DNA from: DAOUJW01 sp965218945
GTDB lineage: Bacteria > Chloroflexota > Dehalococcoidia > Lucifugimonadales > UBA2985
Direction of reading: 5' to 3'
Assembly (NCBI GenBank): GCA_965218945.1
Contig: OZ244718.1
Span: 2,480,001 to 2,544,000, forward strand
Length of the DNA stretch: 64,000 nucleotides
This document shows positions 23,309 through 32,254 of this stretch, in pieces. The position numbers and the translations under genes are program-made. A model generated the notes under the pieces. That model saw nothing but the letters and a program-made list of their open reading frames with translations. It did no database searches and had not been told where the DNA came from. Within the stretch, counting starts at the first letter, position 1, and every line of letters begins with the position of its first letter.

Positions 23309-24319
23309 CTACTGAGTATCCGGGGTTTCATCGACTCTGGCTCTTGGATGAGCCTTCAGGTACTCCTTGCGGGACTGGGCCATGCTCACGTGGGTGTATA
23401 TCTGGGTGGTGGCCGGGGATGAGTGTCCAAGCAACTCCTGTACGATGCGCAGGTCCGCGCCTCCATCCAGCAAATGCGTCGCGAAGGTGTGGCGCAGCAT
23501 ATGCGGGTGCACCTTGGTGTCAGTTGACTGGAGGCTGTAGCGTTTGACCATCTCCTGGACGGAGCGCTTGGTGAGACGGCCGCCAAAGCGGTTGAGGAAC
23601 AGGGCGTCGGTTCTCCGACCACCCAGCTTGGGACGTCCCTCATTGATGTAGCGCTCCAGGGCCTCTTGAGCGGGCTTGCCGAAGACCACCTCTCGCTCCT
23701 TGGATCCCTTGCCTATAGTCCTGACCCGCCGGCGCGCCATATCCACGTCCTTCATATCCAGCCCTGATAGCTCGCTCACCCTCAGGCCGGTGGCGTAGAG
23801 CACCTCCAGGATGGCCCTGTCCCGAAGCTGCATTGCCGGGGACTTGGGCTTGCTCTTGGTATCCGGGTCGTCCGGTGTGGTTACAAGGTCCACAACCTCC
23901 TCCTTGCCCATGATACGGGGGAGGGCCTTCTCGGCCTTGGGTATCAACGCCCTCGACTGGCGGCTGCCGCGCTTCCAGAGAGGACTGGGGGGCACAACGC
24001 CCTTCATAACGAGATAGCGGAAGTAGGAGCGAAGGGCGGCCAGTGACCTCGTCACACTTCCCCTGTCGTGGCCGTGTTTGACCTGGGAGCGTCCCGTATG
24101 TATGGGTCGGCTGGACATGAGCCAAGCCACGTAGCGCCTCACGAAGAGGCGGTCGACACTCGCGGGGGATTCCAGTCCCTGCTCCTCCATGAACTGGAAG
24201 AACGGGTCCAGATCGTTCAGGTAGTTGCGGACGGTGTACTCGGACAGGCTGCGCTCCCCGCGCAGGTGGTCCCTGTACTCCTGCAGGTAGCCCCGCTCCT
24301 TCGCCGGAGACAATGTCAT
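23309..24319 (-). CDS. xerC: Tyrosine recombinase, XerC/XerD type
   Basis: The 336-residue site-specific recombinase has an N-terminal SAM-like core-binding domain (SLSEYTVRNYLNDLDPFFQF). The catalytic set is Arg in YATGLRVSELSG, HPHMLRHTFATHLLDGG (HxxR), LGHSSPATTQIYTHV (His and nucleophile Tyr), and a Lys in the beta-hairpin GKGSKEREV. Its place between topA and aroQ in a housekeeping operon favours the chromosome-dimer-resolving Xer role over a phage integrase. XerC versus XerD cannot be decided from this alone. The ATG overlaps the topA stop (ATGA). The insert PDDPDTKSKPKSPAM near the middle is longer than usual. Confidence 0.9.
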   Translation of the reverse strand: MTLSPAKERGYLQEYRDHLRGERSLSEYTVRNYLNDLDPFFQFMEEQGLESPASVDRLFVRRYVAWLMSSRPIHTGRSQVKHGHDRGSVTRSLAALRSYFRYLVMKGVVPPSPLWKRGSRQSRALIPKAEKALPRIMGKEEVVDLVTTPDDPDTKSKPKSPAMQLRDRAILEVLYATGLRVSELSGLDMKDVDMARRRVRTIGKGSKEREVVFGKPAQEALERYINEGRPKLGGRRTDALFLNRFGGRLTKRSVQEMVKRYSLQSTDTKVHPHMLRHTFATHLLDGGADLRIVQELLGHSSPATTQIYTHVSMAQSRKEYLKAHPRARVDETPDTQ

Positions 24320-26487
24320 ACGGCCACCTCAGCCACCTCGGCCACCTCAACCTTGTCCTGCTCCTGCTCCGATTCAGGGGCGTCTCCCTGGAAGTCGCAA
24401 GCGGTGCAACGCGCCCTGTTCCGTGCTGCGGCCAGGAGCAGAGCACCGCACTCGGGGCATGGCTGTGGCAGGGGGCGCTGCCTGACGGAAAAGTCGCAGG
24501 TGGGGTAGTTGGAGCAGCCATAGAATGTCGAACCCCGCTTGCCGCCGCGCCTCTGTACAAGGTCGCCGTCGCAGCGGGGGCAGTTGGCCCCGGTGGGTAT
24601 GCGATATGGCTTACTGCTCCTGCACTCCGGGAAGCCGGTGCAGGAGAGGAAAGGCCCGAAACGTCCCATCTTGATGGCCATTGGCCTCTCGCACTCCTCG
24701 CACATCTGGTCCGTCAGCTCGTCTTCGACTTTCATCCTGGGGATGTCCATCGCCTCTTCAACGGACTTGCTGAAGCCCTGGTAGAATTCGCCGAGCATAG
24801 GCACCCACTCGCGGTTGCCCTGGGCTATCTCGTCCAGGTCCTCCTCCATCTGGGCGGTGAAGCCCGCGTTCATAATGTCCGGGAAGTTCTGGTTGAGCAG
24901 GTCGCACACGGTGATGCCGAGGGCGGCGGGCGTGAAGCGCCCGGCCGTTTTGGTGACGTAGTGTCTGTTCTGAATGGTGGAAATGGTGGGCGCGTACGTA
25001 CTGGGCCTGCCGATCCCCTGCTCCTCAAGAGTCTTCACTATCGATGCCTCAGTGTACCTGGGAGGAGGCTGTGTGAAGTGCTGCTTTGGGTCAAGCCCCA
25101 GGCACTTCAGGACGTCGTCCTCCTTCATCTCCGGCAGCAGGGCCTGATCGCCCTCGTCCGAGGAGTCGTCCACGTCTTCAAGGTATAGCCGGCGAAAGCC
25201 GGGGAACTTGAGGACGCTGCCGGTAGCCCTGAACACATAGGCGTTGTCGGACGTGGTGGAGGCGTCGATGTCCACGGACGTGGAGTCCAGCAGGGCGTCG
25301 GCCATCTGGCTGGCCAGTGTGCGCTTCCAAATCAGGTCGTACAGCCTGAGCTGGTCGCGGGACAGTAGCCTGGCGATGCTGTCGGGGTCTCTTGGAATGG
25401 ATGTGGGCCGTATGGCCTCGTGGGCCTCCTGGGCGGACTTGCTCTTGGTGGTGTATGTCCTGGGCGATTTGGGGGCGTACTCAGCGCCGTATTGCTTGCG
25501 TATGTACGCCTGCGCCTCGCGAAGGGCCTGGGACGAGAGGGTGGTGGAGTCGGTGCGCATGTAGGTGATGAGCCCCACCGAGCCCTCGTCTCCCATGTCC
25601 ATCCCTTCGTAGAGCTGCTGGGCGAGCATCATGGTTTTGCTGGTGGAGAAACGCAGCTTCCGCCACGCCTCCTGCTGGAGCGAGCTTGTGGTGAAGGGCG
25701 CGGCCGGCCTCTGCCGGACCTGCCGGGTCCTGACCCTGGAGATCTTGTAGGCGGCTCCCTCTAGGTCGGCGACCAGCTTTGCGGCGGTCACCTCCGATGG
25801 GATTTCCAGCCTGCCCCTCTGCCCGCGCAGGGAGTGGAGGGCCGCTTTGAAGCCGCGAGCGGCCGCCGCCGTGGTTTCAAGGTGCGCATCGATGGTCCAG
25901 TACTCCTTGGGAACGAACGCCTGTATCTCCCGCTCTCTGTCCACTACGAGGCGCAGGGCCACGGACTGGACGCGGCCAGCGGAGAGGGCCCTTCGCCGGG
26001 CGTAATGGTGTACAACCTTCCGCCACAGGACGGGGCTGAGCTTGTAGCCCACCAGCCTGTCCAGGATGCGACGCGTCTGTTGTGCATTGACCAGGTTCAG
26101 GTCAATGTCCCTGGGCTGCTCGAAGGCCTCCTTGAGAGCGTCCTCTGTAATCTCGTGGAAGACCACTCGCTTCAGGGACCTATTCTCAAGCCCGGCAGAA
26201 TGCACCAGGTGCCAGGCAATGGCCTCCCCCTCTCGGTCCGGGTCGGTGGCAAGGTAGATGGTGGTGGCGTCTTTGGAGTCCCGCCGTATGTCGCGCACCA
26301 GCTTCTTCTTGTCCTCCATCACCTCGTAGCTGGGTGTGAAGCCGTCGTCCACGTCCACGCCGAGCCCCTTCTGGGGAAGGTCGCGCACGTGACCCAGTGA
26401 AGCGACGACGTTGTAGTCGTCGCCCAGGAATCTGCCTACGGTCCTGGCCTTGGCCGGGGACTCTACTATGACAAGATTTTTAGCCAT
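24316..26487 (-). CDS. topA: DNA topoisomerase I
   Basis: The 723-residue type IA topoisomerase relaxes negative supercoils. The Toprim domain starts NLVIVESPAKARTVGRFLG and contains ATDPDREGEAIAWHL. The active-site Tyr is in ITYMRTDSTTLS (about residue 310). A later core motif is QGIGRPSTYAPTI. The C-terminus has three topoisomerase zinc fingers with C-x2-C pairs (CEECERPM, CPRCDGDL, CPECGALL) and a final acidic tail. It starts 6 nt after dprA, and its stop overlaps the Xer gene. The dprA-topA-xerC order is a familiar bacterial cluster. Confidence 0.97.
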   Translation of the reverse strand: MAKNLVIVESPAKARTVGRFLGDDYNVVASLGHVRDLPQKGLGVDVDDGFTPSYEVMEDKKKLVRDIRRDSKDATTIYLATDPDREGEAIAWHLVHSAGLENRSLKRVVFHEITEDALKEAFEQPRDIDLNLVNAQQTRRILDRLVGYKLSPVLWRKVVHHYARRRALSAGRVQSVALRLVVDREREIQAFVPKEYWTIDAHLETTAAAARGFKAALHSLRGQRGRLEIPSEVTAAKLVADLEGAAYKISRVRTRQVRQRPAAPFTTSSLQQEAWRKLRFSTSKTMMLAQQLYEGMDMGDEGSVGLITYMRTDSTTLSSQALREAQAYIRKQYGAEYAPKSPRTYTTKSKSAQEAHEAIRPTSIPRDPDSIARLLSRDQLRLYDLIWKRTLASQMADALLDSTSVDIDASTTSDNAYVFRATGSVLKFPGFRRLYLEDVDDSSDEGDQALLPEMKEDDVLKCLGLDPKQHFTQPPPRYTEASIVKTLEEQGIGRPSTYAPTISTIQNRHYVTKTAGRFTPAALGITVCDLLNQNFPDIMNAGFTAQMEEDLDEIAQGNREWVPMLGEFYQGFSKSVEEAMDIPRMKVEDELTDQMCEECERPMAIKMGRFGPFLSCTGFPECRSSKPYRIPTGANCPRCDGDLVQRRGGKRGSTFYGCSNYPTCDFSVRQRPLPQPCPECGALLLAAARNRARCTACDFQGDAPESEQEQDKVEVAEVAEVAV

Positions 26488-26493
26488 TGAATA

Positions 26494-27627
26494 TCATCTC
26501 GGCGAGACCTGGTATTCGGCCTGCGCCTCTCGCGTTCTGATGTAGCTCATTCCTCCCACCTGTCTCACCAGCCCCTTGATCTCCATCATAGCCAGGGAGC
26601 TGCTGACGGAGGCCACAGGAAGGCCGGATGTCCTCTGGATGTCGTCTATGTGCAGGGGTTCGAAGGTGATGTATCTCAGCAATTGGGTCTCCTGATCGTT
26701 CTGGGGTAGGATGGGGAGCAGCTCTATCTGCTGGCCCAACGCGGAGAAGTTCAACTCCTCCAGGACGTCGGTATAGCTCAGAACCGTCTTCGCTCCCTGC
26801 TGGATGAGCCGGTTGGCCTCCTTGCTGGCGGGCGAGAAGATGCTGCCGGGCACGGCCATGACCTCCCTGTCCTGGTCCAAGGCGTGCCTCACGGTCCACA
26901 GCGCGCCGCTTCCCTCGCCGGCCTCCACTACAACCGTGCCGGGCGTCAGGCCGCTCAGGATCCGGTTTCTGCGGGGGAAATTCTTGGCCTCCGGTCGGAT
27001 GCCGGGCGGGTGTTCGCTTATCAGCGCGCCGCTCTCGGACACTTCCCGCGCCATGGAGGCGTGCTCCGGGGGATACACGGTGTCCAGTCCGTTGGCGAGG
27101 ACGGCCAGTGTGCGACCTCCGGATTCCAGGGCGACGCGATGGGCAATGGAGTCGATGCCCCGGGCGAGGCCGCTCACTATGGTGACGCTGTTCTTCGACA
27201 GGTCCTCGGTCAGCTGGCGGGTCACCTCCCGTCCGTAGGACGTGGTCTTGCGCGTCCCAACTATCGTCACGGAGCGCCCGTCCTCAGGCAGGATATTGCC
27301 CTTGGCGTACAGCACAGGAGGGTAGTCGTACACCTCCCTGAGCAGGCCGGGATAGGTGGGGTCTCTGACTGTGATGGCGTCTATGCCCAGCTTCTCAAGG
27401 CGTTCCCACTCGGCGTCCGGGGATATGGACGGTCGGCGGGAGACGATGGCCCTCACGGAGCGCTGGTCCAGTCCGGCGGCGGCCAGGTCGGAGGATCCGG
27501 CGCGCCAGGCCGTCTCAAGATCGCCAAAGTAGCTCTCCAATATGGCGAACCTGGCCCTGCCGATGGTGGATATGCGGTTGAAGGCCACCCAGTACTTGGC
27601 CTGATCTGTGCTTGTAGTCATAATCAC
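26494..27627 (-). CDS. dprA: DNA processing protein DprA
   Basis: The 377-residue protein loads RecA on incoming single-stranded DNA during transformation. The Rossmann core has VTIVGTRKTTSYGREVTRQL, VSGLARGIDSIAHRVALE, TLAVLANGLDTVYPPEH and FPRRNRILSGLTPGTVVVEA. An N-terminal helix-hairpin-like segment and a C-terminal winged-helix-like domain (about residues 300-365) complete the family layout. The start is GTG 27627 or the ATG two codons later. It is the first gene of the minus-strand operon that runs to 17672. Confidence 0.95.
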   Translation of the reverse strand: MIMTTSTDQAKYWVAFNRISTIGRARFAILESYFGDLETAWRAGSSDLAAAGLDQRSVRAIVSRRPSISPDAEWERLEKLGIDAITVRDPTYPGLLREVYDYPPVLYAKGNILPEDGRSVTIVGTRKTTSYGREVTRQLTEDLSKNSVTIVSGLARGIDSIAHRVALESGGRTLAVLANGLDTVYPPEHASMAREVSESGALISEHPPGIRPEAKNFPRRNRILSGLTPGTVVVEAGEGSGALWTVRHALDQDREVMAVPGSIFSPASKEANRLIQQGAKTVLSYTDVLEELNFSALGQQIELLPILPQNDQETQLLRYITFEPLHIDDIQRTSGLPVASVSSSLAMMEIKGLVRQVGGMSYIRTREAQAEYQVSPR

Positions 27628-27748
27628 ACTTTAGGATAGCACAGGGGCAAGGGGTGGACAACTCCACACGACGCTTATACAGGCTATGGACGGGCATTGG
27701 CATGGGGTGTCGGACCCTGGTCGCGCCAAGCTGTGAGGACGACAGGCG

Positions 27749-28762
27749 CTACGGGTCGATGAACGTCATCAGGGAGTGTTTCACATCATCAAGCACAGGA
27801 GTTTCTCCTACCGAGAGCTTGACTCCAAGGGGCCGCGTGACCGACTCGAGCAGGCCGGCTGTGCTCGCTGAGTCGACGACTATCTCAGATGGCAAAATGC
27901 TAGACTTCTCCAGCAGCCTCACAAGCGCGCCTTGACGTTGGGTAGTCGAAGGGATAGCCCCCAAGGACTCCGTACCCAGTATTAACGAAGAACCCCTGTC
28001 CACGACGAGGACCATGGTCGGGAAGTATGGGCGTTCCCCTCTCACCTCCTGGATCGGCGTTTGCAAATAAAAGACGCTTAACTCCCATACCAACGATCTC
28101 CTGGTCTTCGACTGAGCTAACCGGTGGAGCCGCTCCGGATCAGGATAATCAGGGACCCGCTCAGCCGGGCGCGGTGGCATGAAGGCTTCCCATTGGTCTT
28201 GCCATGCACCGTCCCGAAAGACGCGGGTCAGGATCAGGCTTGGGTCGCTTTCCGCGTAGAGGACCTCTTCGCCTCCTGCCGTTCTTGAAGCTATGTCAAT
28301 CACGTTTCTCAACGCTATCGTCAGGAACTCAGCCTCGTCCGAGTTCAGGCGCCAGGGCATATAACCTGTGGCGATACTGCGAAACAGAGGCCACTTGCCT
28401 CGCCCCCTGTACCTGAGTCCCAAACCACGTATGACGTCGCGATCCGCTGTGTCCAAGTCTTCTCTGTCGGCAAGCATGGCAGACAAGGCGCGCATCATGT
28501 AAAACGCTTCTAGTGACTCCGGGTCGACATCTCCCGTCATCAGCGCCAGGTAGCCTGCCAGTCCCTCGTCGCCGATATGTACACTCAGCCCGTATTCTAT
28601 CTCGCTACTGCCCATGACAGCACAGTAACCCTTGTACTCTCCGGATGGGTTCTCAACGGCCACGACGTCCGTGTCTCCCAGCCACCGCCAGGGTGTTGCC
28701 GCACAGTAGTCCATAAACGCCTTGTGCAGGTCTAGCCACTGTTCAATAGTCGGTTCTGTCAT
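27749..28762 (-). CDS. Uncharacterised protein, possibly DUF7309/DUF6930-type
   Basis: This 337-residue acidic soluble protein has no signal peptide or membrane segment. The N-terminal half has YKGYCAVMGSSEIEYGLSV and IGDEGLAGYLALMTG. The C-terminal half has FPTMVLVVDRGSSLILGTES and PSEIVVDSASTAGLLE. The pattern reminds me of the uncharacterised DUF7309/DUF6930 pair, but I cannot confirm this. It starts at ATG 28762 and stands alone, separated by about 120 nt from dprA, so it is probably its own unit. Confidence 0.6.
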   Translation of the reverse strand: MTEPTIEQWLDLHKAFMDYCAATPWRWLGDTDVVAVENPSGEYKGYCAVMGSSEIEYGLSVHIGDEGLAGYLALMTGDVDPESLEAFYMMRALSAMLADREDLDTADRDVIRGLGLRYRGRGKWPLFRSIATGYMPWRLNSDEAEFLTIALRNVIDIASRTAGGEEVLYAESDPSLILTRVFRDGAWQDQWEAFMPPRPAERVPDYPDPERLHRLAQSKTRRSLVWELSVFYLQTPIQEVRGERPYFPTMVLVVDRGSSLILGTESLGAIPSTTQRQGALVRLLEKSSILPSEIVVDSASTAGLLESVTRPLGVKLSVGETPVLDDVKHSLMTFIDP

Positions 28763-28859
28763 TACTGCTCCATTGCCAAATATCTACCGGAGCCAGGATA
28801 GCGCTCAAGGCGCCGTTGCAGTGAGCGCGGTCTGACGGTCCTGTTCACCCGCCGGGCGC

Positions 28860-29276
28860 TCAGCCTGGCGATGTGAGCTCGCTAAGGAGCCCCTCAACCT
28901 TCTGCCCTATGACGTCCCTTATCGTCCTGACCTCGTCGATAGGCTGTCCCTTGGGGTCGGGCAGTCCCCAGTCCTCCACGTCTCTCAAGAATATAGCAGG
29001 GCAGGCCTCGGAGTCGATAGAGCAGCCCATTGTGACCACTCTTTGGGCCTGCTCGACCATCTCGTCGGTAAGCAGCTGGGGACGCTCGACCCGGAGGTCG
29101 AAGTCCATTTCCTGCATGGCCGTGGCTACAATATCGTGGACTCCCTCTCCGGGCTCCGTGCCGGCCGACTCGGCCCGTACAGCCAAGCCGCGCTCAGAGG
29201 CGATTCTGTTGAACATCGCTTTAGCCATCTGGCTCCGGCCAGCGTTGTGGACGCACACAAATAGTATCTCTGCCAT
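28860..29276 (-). CDS. arsC: Arsenate reductase, low-molecular-weight phosphatase type
   Basis: The 138-residue protein has the phosphate loop FVCVHNAGRSQMAKAMFN (CX5R with catalytic Cys about residue 8) and the general-acid motif DVEDWGLPDPKGQP (about residues 99-112). Cys82-type residues occur in VTMGCSIDSEACPAIF, as in thioredoxin-coupled ArsC, where three Cys relay electrons. It reduces arsenate to arsenite in the cytoplasm. It lies 11 nt after the aquaglyceroporin gene with AGGAGGC between, so the two form one operon. The trxB gene in this window could supply its reductant. Confidence 0.88.
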   Translation of the reverse strand: MAEILFVCVHNAGRSQMAKAMFNRIASERGLAVRAESAGTEPGEGVHDIVATAMQEMDFDLRVERPQLLTDEMVEQAQRVVTMGCSIDSEACPAIFLRDVEDWGLPDPKGQPIDEVRTIRDVIGQKVEGLLSELTSPG

Positions 29277-29287
29277 CGGATAGCCTC

Positions 29288-30127
29288 CTATTCAGCTTCC
29301 TCGACTTGCCGCTTCCGGAGTGGTCCCAGGATGAACTCGTGTACGGCCGCGCCTATCGGCCCGCCTATGAGTGGCCCGATGATGTAGACCCAGAAGCCGG
29401 ACGACGGCCCGGGTATCGCTATTGCATCCCAGCCGGCCAGGTAGGCGACTATGCGCGGGCCGAAATCGCGCGCCGGGTTCCAGCCGGCCTGTGTCAGCGG
29501 GGCGAACAGGCTGATGAGCGCTGCCACCGTGAAGCCAATGAAGAAGGGCGCCAGGTGCTTGGTGGGCAGGGCCGCGTTGTGGCGGTCTACCAGGGAGAAT
29601 ATCATGAGCACCAGGATGGCCGTACCGAAGGCCTCCACCACCAGGGCTTTTGCCGGGGAGATCAGGGAGCGAGCGGCTTCGTCTGTGCCGAATACGGCAG
29701 GGTTTGGGAAGTACTCCCCGAACACCATCGCCGATAGTTGGCTGCCGGGTTCGCCTCTGACCAGCCCCTGGACAGCCTCAAACTCTGTAATGAAGGAGCC
29801 AAACAGCCACAGTATGGTGAGCCCGCCAAGGACGCCGCCAACCATCTGGGATACCCAGTAGGGGAGCAGCCGGTTCACGGGGAACTCGTCGCGGCGGAAG
29901 ATGGCGAAGGACAGGGACACCGCCGGGTTCAGGTGCGCCCCCGATATGGCTGCTGTTGCGTAGATGGCCAGGGTTATTCCAAAGCCCCAGACTACAGCCA
30001 CTTGCCACAGGCCAACCTGTGCGCCAGTCAGCACGGCGGCGGCCACAGACCCCGTGCCGAAAAGCACCAGCAGGTATGTGCCCACAATCTCCGCAACGCA
30101 TATCTGTGCCAGACGCGTTGGAGTCAT
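29288..30127 (-). CDS. Aquaglyceroporin (MIP family), probably arsenic-linked
   Basis: The 279-residue channel has six hydrophobic segments and the two half-helix motifs SGAHLNPAVSL (about residue 60) and GWNPARDFGPR (about 217). The Asp after the second NPAR motif is typical of the glycerol-permeable branch, which also passes arsenite. Beside arsC it matches the AqpS-type arrangement, in which arsenate is reduced inside the cell and arsenite leaves through the channel. This role is inferred from context. Its ATG is 2 nt after the stop of a truncated ArsC remnant. Confidence 0.86.
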   Translation of the reverse strand: MTPTRLAQICVAEIVGTYLLVLFGTGSVAAAVLTGAQVGLWQVAVVWGFGITLAIYATAAISGAHLNPAVSLSFAIFRRDEFPVNRLLPYWVSQMVGGVLGGLTILWLFGSFITEFEAVQGLVRGEPGSQLSAMVFGEYFPNPAVFGTDEAARSLISPAKALVVEAFGTAILVLMIFSLVDRHNAALPTKHLAPFFIGFTVAALISLFAPLTQAGWNPARDFGPRIVAYLAGWDAIAIPGPSSGFWVYIIGPLIGGPIGAAVHEFILGPLRKRQVEEAE

Positions 30128-30129
30128 GC

Positions 30130-30288
30130 CTACGCCTCACCCGATGGGTGGCCTGGCGTAGCGTGTGCAGCCAGCAACCTAACTCTCCTGTCTATGGCGC
30201 TGTACGCCTCTTCAAAAGCCTCCAGCGTGCCGGACTCCGCAGGGTCGGGCACCGACCAGTGGAGCCGCTCCGCCACAATGTCCGTCAA
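30130..30288 (-). pseudogene. C-terminal remnant of a second arsC-like gene
   Basis: The 52-residue frame contains LHWSVPDPAESGTLEAFEEA then YSAIDRRVRLLAAH. This matches the end of low-molecular-weight phosphatase/arsenate reductases (the DP general-acid motif followed by the last helix). There is an in-frame stop two codons before the only start (TTG 30288), and no phosphate loop is found upstream. So the N-terminal two thirds are gone, replaced by the hypothetical membrane protein gene. Its stop is 2 nt before the aquaporin ATG, suggesting an original arsC-aqp fusion-like coupling. Confidence 0.68.
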
Positions 30289-30291
30289 CTG

Positions 30292-30747
30292 CTAATTGGC
30301 AGCACCGGTGGAGGGGCACCTTGACATTAGCTCTACGACGCCCTCGCGCCTATGCCTTATGATATTCCATACCGCGAGCGAGACGACAGCCAGTGCGATT
30401 GGTCCATACCAATGCGCGGTTACCAGGTAGACCTGTGGCCAAGCGGATGCCCCCAGGTACAATAGGGCGAATGCAAGGCCAACCCAGCCCCAACGGCCCT
30501 TGTGTCGGTCACTCCAAATGATCATGCTCCCCGCAATAACTCCAATGAACCCAATTGAACCAAGCACACTGGCCGTGGACGCGCTAGCACCGGGTCGAGA
30601 CACTAACGGTATCGCGAAGAAAAGCACACTGACAGCAACTGAGAGGGATACGGCAACCGCAGCCCCGATGGACAGAGTGCTAATGGACAAAGAATGATCC
30701 TTCGCATTTCCAGTAAACGGGTCCCGGCACACTCCCTGAGTGGCCAC
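30292..30747 (-). CDS. Small integral membrane protein, unknown
   Basis: This 151-residue frame has about four hydrophobic segments: SIGAAVAVSLSVAVSVLFFA, then VLGSIGFIGVIAGSMIIW, WVGLAFALLYLGASAW and WYGPIALAVVSLAVW. A basic loop (SDRHKGRWG) lies between the second and third. No family is recognised. The true start may be an internal one, as the first 20 residues are not membrane-like. It sits exactly where the missing part of the truncated arsC gene should be. Confidence 0.55.
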   Translation of the reverse strand: MATQGVCRDPFTGNAKDHSLSISTLSIGAAVAVSLSVAVSVLFFAIPLVSRPGASASTASVLGSIGFIGVIAGSMIIWSDRHKGRWGWVGLAFALLYLGASAWPQVYLVTAHWYGPIALAVVSLAVWNIIRHRREGVVELMSRCPSTGAAN

Positions 30748-30796
30748 ACTCGTAGTTACCCCAGCCTGGTGCCGCCCAGAACCGCGCCATCTGCCT

Positions 30797-32212
30797 CTAC
30801 GCCCCTTCCGCTTCCCGCCAGAGGTGGTAGTCCACCAGGCGTTTGACGGCTCGGGACGCGCGGCCCATGTTGGGGAAAATGGCGAATCCCCTCTCGATGC
30901 AGTGGCGCCGCAACTGCTGGGTGGCCTCGAACTGGCTCGGGTCCTCCGGCGTGATGTCGGATATCACCAGAGCCACGGGCTTGCCGAGGTTCTCTGCTAT
31001 GTCCGCAGTGTGGTCAATCATCCGTGTCGCCCTCTGCTGCCTCGCAGGGTCAGGGCCGGCCCCTATATTGTTGACCACGACGTCGTATTCGGGGCTTTCC
31101 CCTATAAGCTGAACCACGTCGTAGGGGGTCAGGTTGCTGCCGCCCATTATTGAGCTGTCCACGGGGTTGGTCACCCACGCGCCAAAGAAGGGGTCCTGCC
31201 GTTCCAGCTCCTTGCGCACGTCTTCGGGGATTTGCTGCAGATGAAGGCCCTCCTCCTCGCACTCGTCCGCCGAAAGGACGCTCCTTCCTCCCGCGCCTCC
31301 GCCGACCAGTAGGTTGAAGCCCTTGGCGGGCGGCATGGTGGAGAAGGCAACCAGCATGTCCAGCAACTCATCAAGACTCTGTGCGTTAGTGACGCCGGTC
31401 TGACGACACATGGCCTCCCAGACCTCTCGAGTCCCGGCCATTGAGGCCGTATGGGAGGAGACCATGTGGGTCCCCGCCTGTGTCCTGCCGCCCTTGAGCA
31501 GGACAACCGGCTTGCGCTTTGAGGCATTGCGGAGCGCCTTTATGAGGCGCTTGCCGTCCCTCACGCCCTCGATGTACCCGCCGATGATCTCCGTCTCCGG
31601 GTCTTCGGCGAAGTAGTCGATCAGGTCTGCTTCGTTCAGGTCCAGGGCGTTGCCATAGCTGATGACCTTGCTGAACCTGAGGCCGCGGCTGGCCCCGGTG
31701 GAGATGATTTCGCCTCCGTTGCCTCCGCTCTGGGAGATGATGCCCACATTGCCGGACTCCTGGGGGAAGTCACGGCCCCAGGCGATCCCCTCTTTCGGAT
31801 AGTAGAGGCCCATGCAGTTGGGGCCAAGGATGCGCAGGCCGCCGGCCCGCGCCTTATCCAGCATCTCGTACTCCAGCTGGGTCTCCCTCTCGAAGCCCGT
31901 TTCGCTGAACCGGGCCGTGAACAGGTGAAGCACCTTGGCGTTCTTGCTGATGCAGGCGTCCACCAGGTCTATGATGTCCCGGTTGGGGATGGCGGAGATG
32001 ACGTAGTCCACGTCCTCGGGGAGGTCGCGCACGGACTTGTAGGTGGGGACTCCCAGGACCTCGGGGGCCCGGAAGTTGATGGGGTATGATTTACCCTTGA
32101 AGTTATCAAGTACGTTCTTGAAGTAGGTGTGGCCGGTCTTGTCCGGCGATTCTGAGGCTCCGGCAACGGCAATGGAGCGGGGATGGAATAAGTAGTCTAT
32201 TTCAAGTCCCAT
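30797..32212 (-). CDS. ADP-forming acyl-CoA synthetase, alpha (CoA-binding) subunit
   Basis: The 471-residue protein has an N-terminal CoA-binding domain (FHPRSIAVAGASESPDKTG, then YPINFRAPEVLGVPTY) and succinyl-CoA-ligase-like domains with GILGPN-type LRILGPNCMGLYYP, VGIISQSGGNGGE and VSSHTASMAG. ADP-forming synthetases convert acyl-CoA, ADP and phosphate to acid, CoA and ATP. The C-terminal flavodoxin-like domain is present. The beta ATP-grasp subunit is the separate gene 42 nt upstream, so this is a two-gene rather than a fused form. The acyl substrate (acetyl, aryl, etc.) cannot be told. ATG 32212 is preceded by GGAGGAATC. Confidence 0.88.
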   Translation of the reverse strand: MGLEIDYLFHPRSIAVAGASESPDKTGHTYFKNVLDNFKGKSYPINFRAPEVLGVPTYKSVRDLPEDVDYVISAIPNRDIIDLVDACISKNAKVLHLFTARFSETGFERETQLEYEMLDKARAGGLRILGPNCMGLYYPKEGIAWGRDFPQESGNVGIISQSGGNGGEIISTGASRGLRFSKVISYGNALDLNEADLIDYFAEDPETEIIGGYIEGVRDGKRLIKALRNASKRKPVVLLKGGRTQAGTHMVSSHTASMAGTREVWEAMCRQTGVTNAQSLDELLDMLVAFSTMPPAKGFNLLVGGGAGGRSVLSADECEEEGLHLQQIPEDVRKELERQDPFFGAWVTNPVDSSIMGGSNLTPYDVVQLIGESPEYDVVVNNIGAGPDPARQQRATRMIDHTADIAENLGKPVALVISDITPEDPSQFEATQQLRRHCIERGFAIFPNMGRASRAVKRLVDYHLWREAEGA

Positions 32213-32254
32213 GATTCCTCCAGCGAAGGCTTCGAAATGTATTGTTGTTTCGTA

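Noticed and set aside
23640..24560. Second minus-strand 306-residue open frame over xerC/topA
   Set aside because: It overlaps the Xer recombinase and topA on the same strand in a different frame, with a Pro/Arg/Gly-rich shadow composition.
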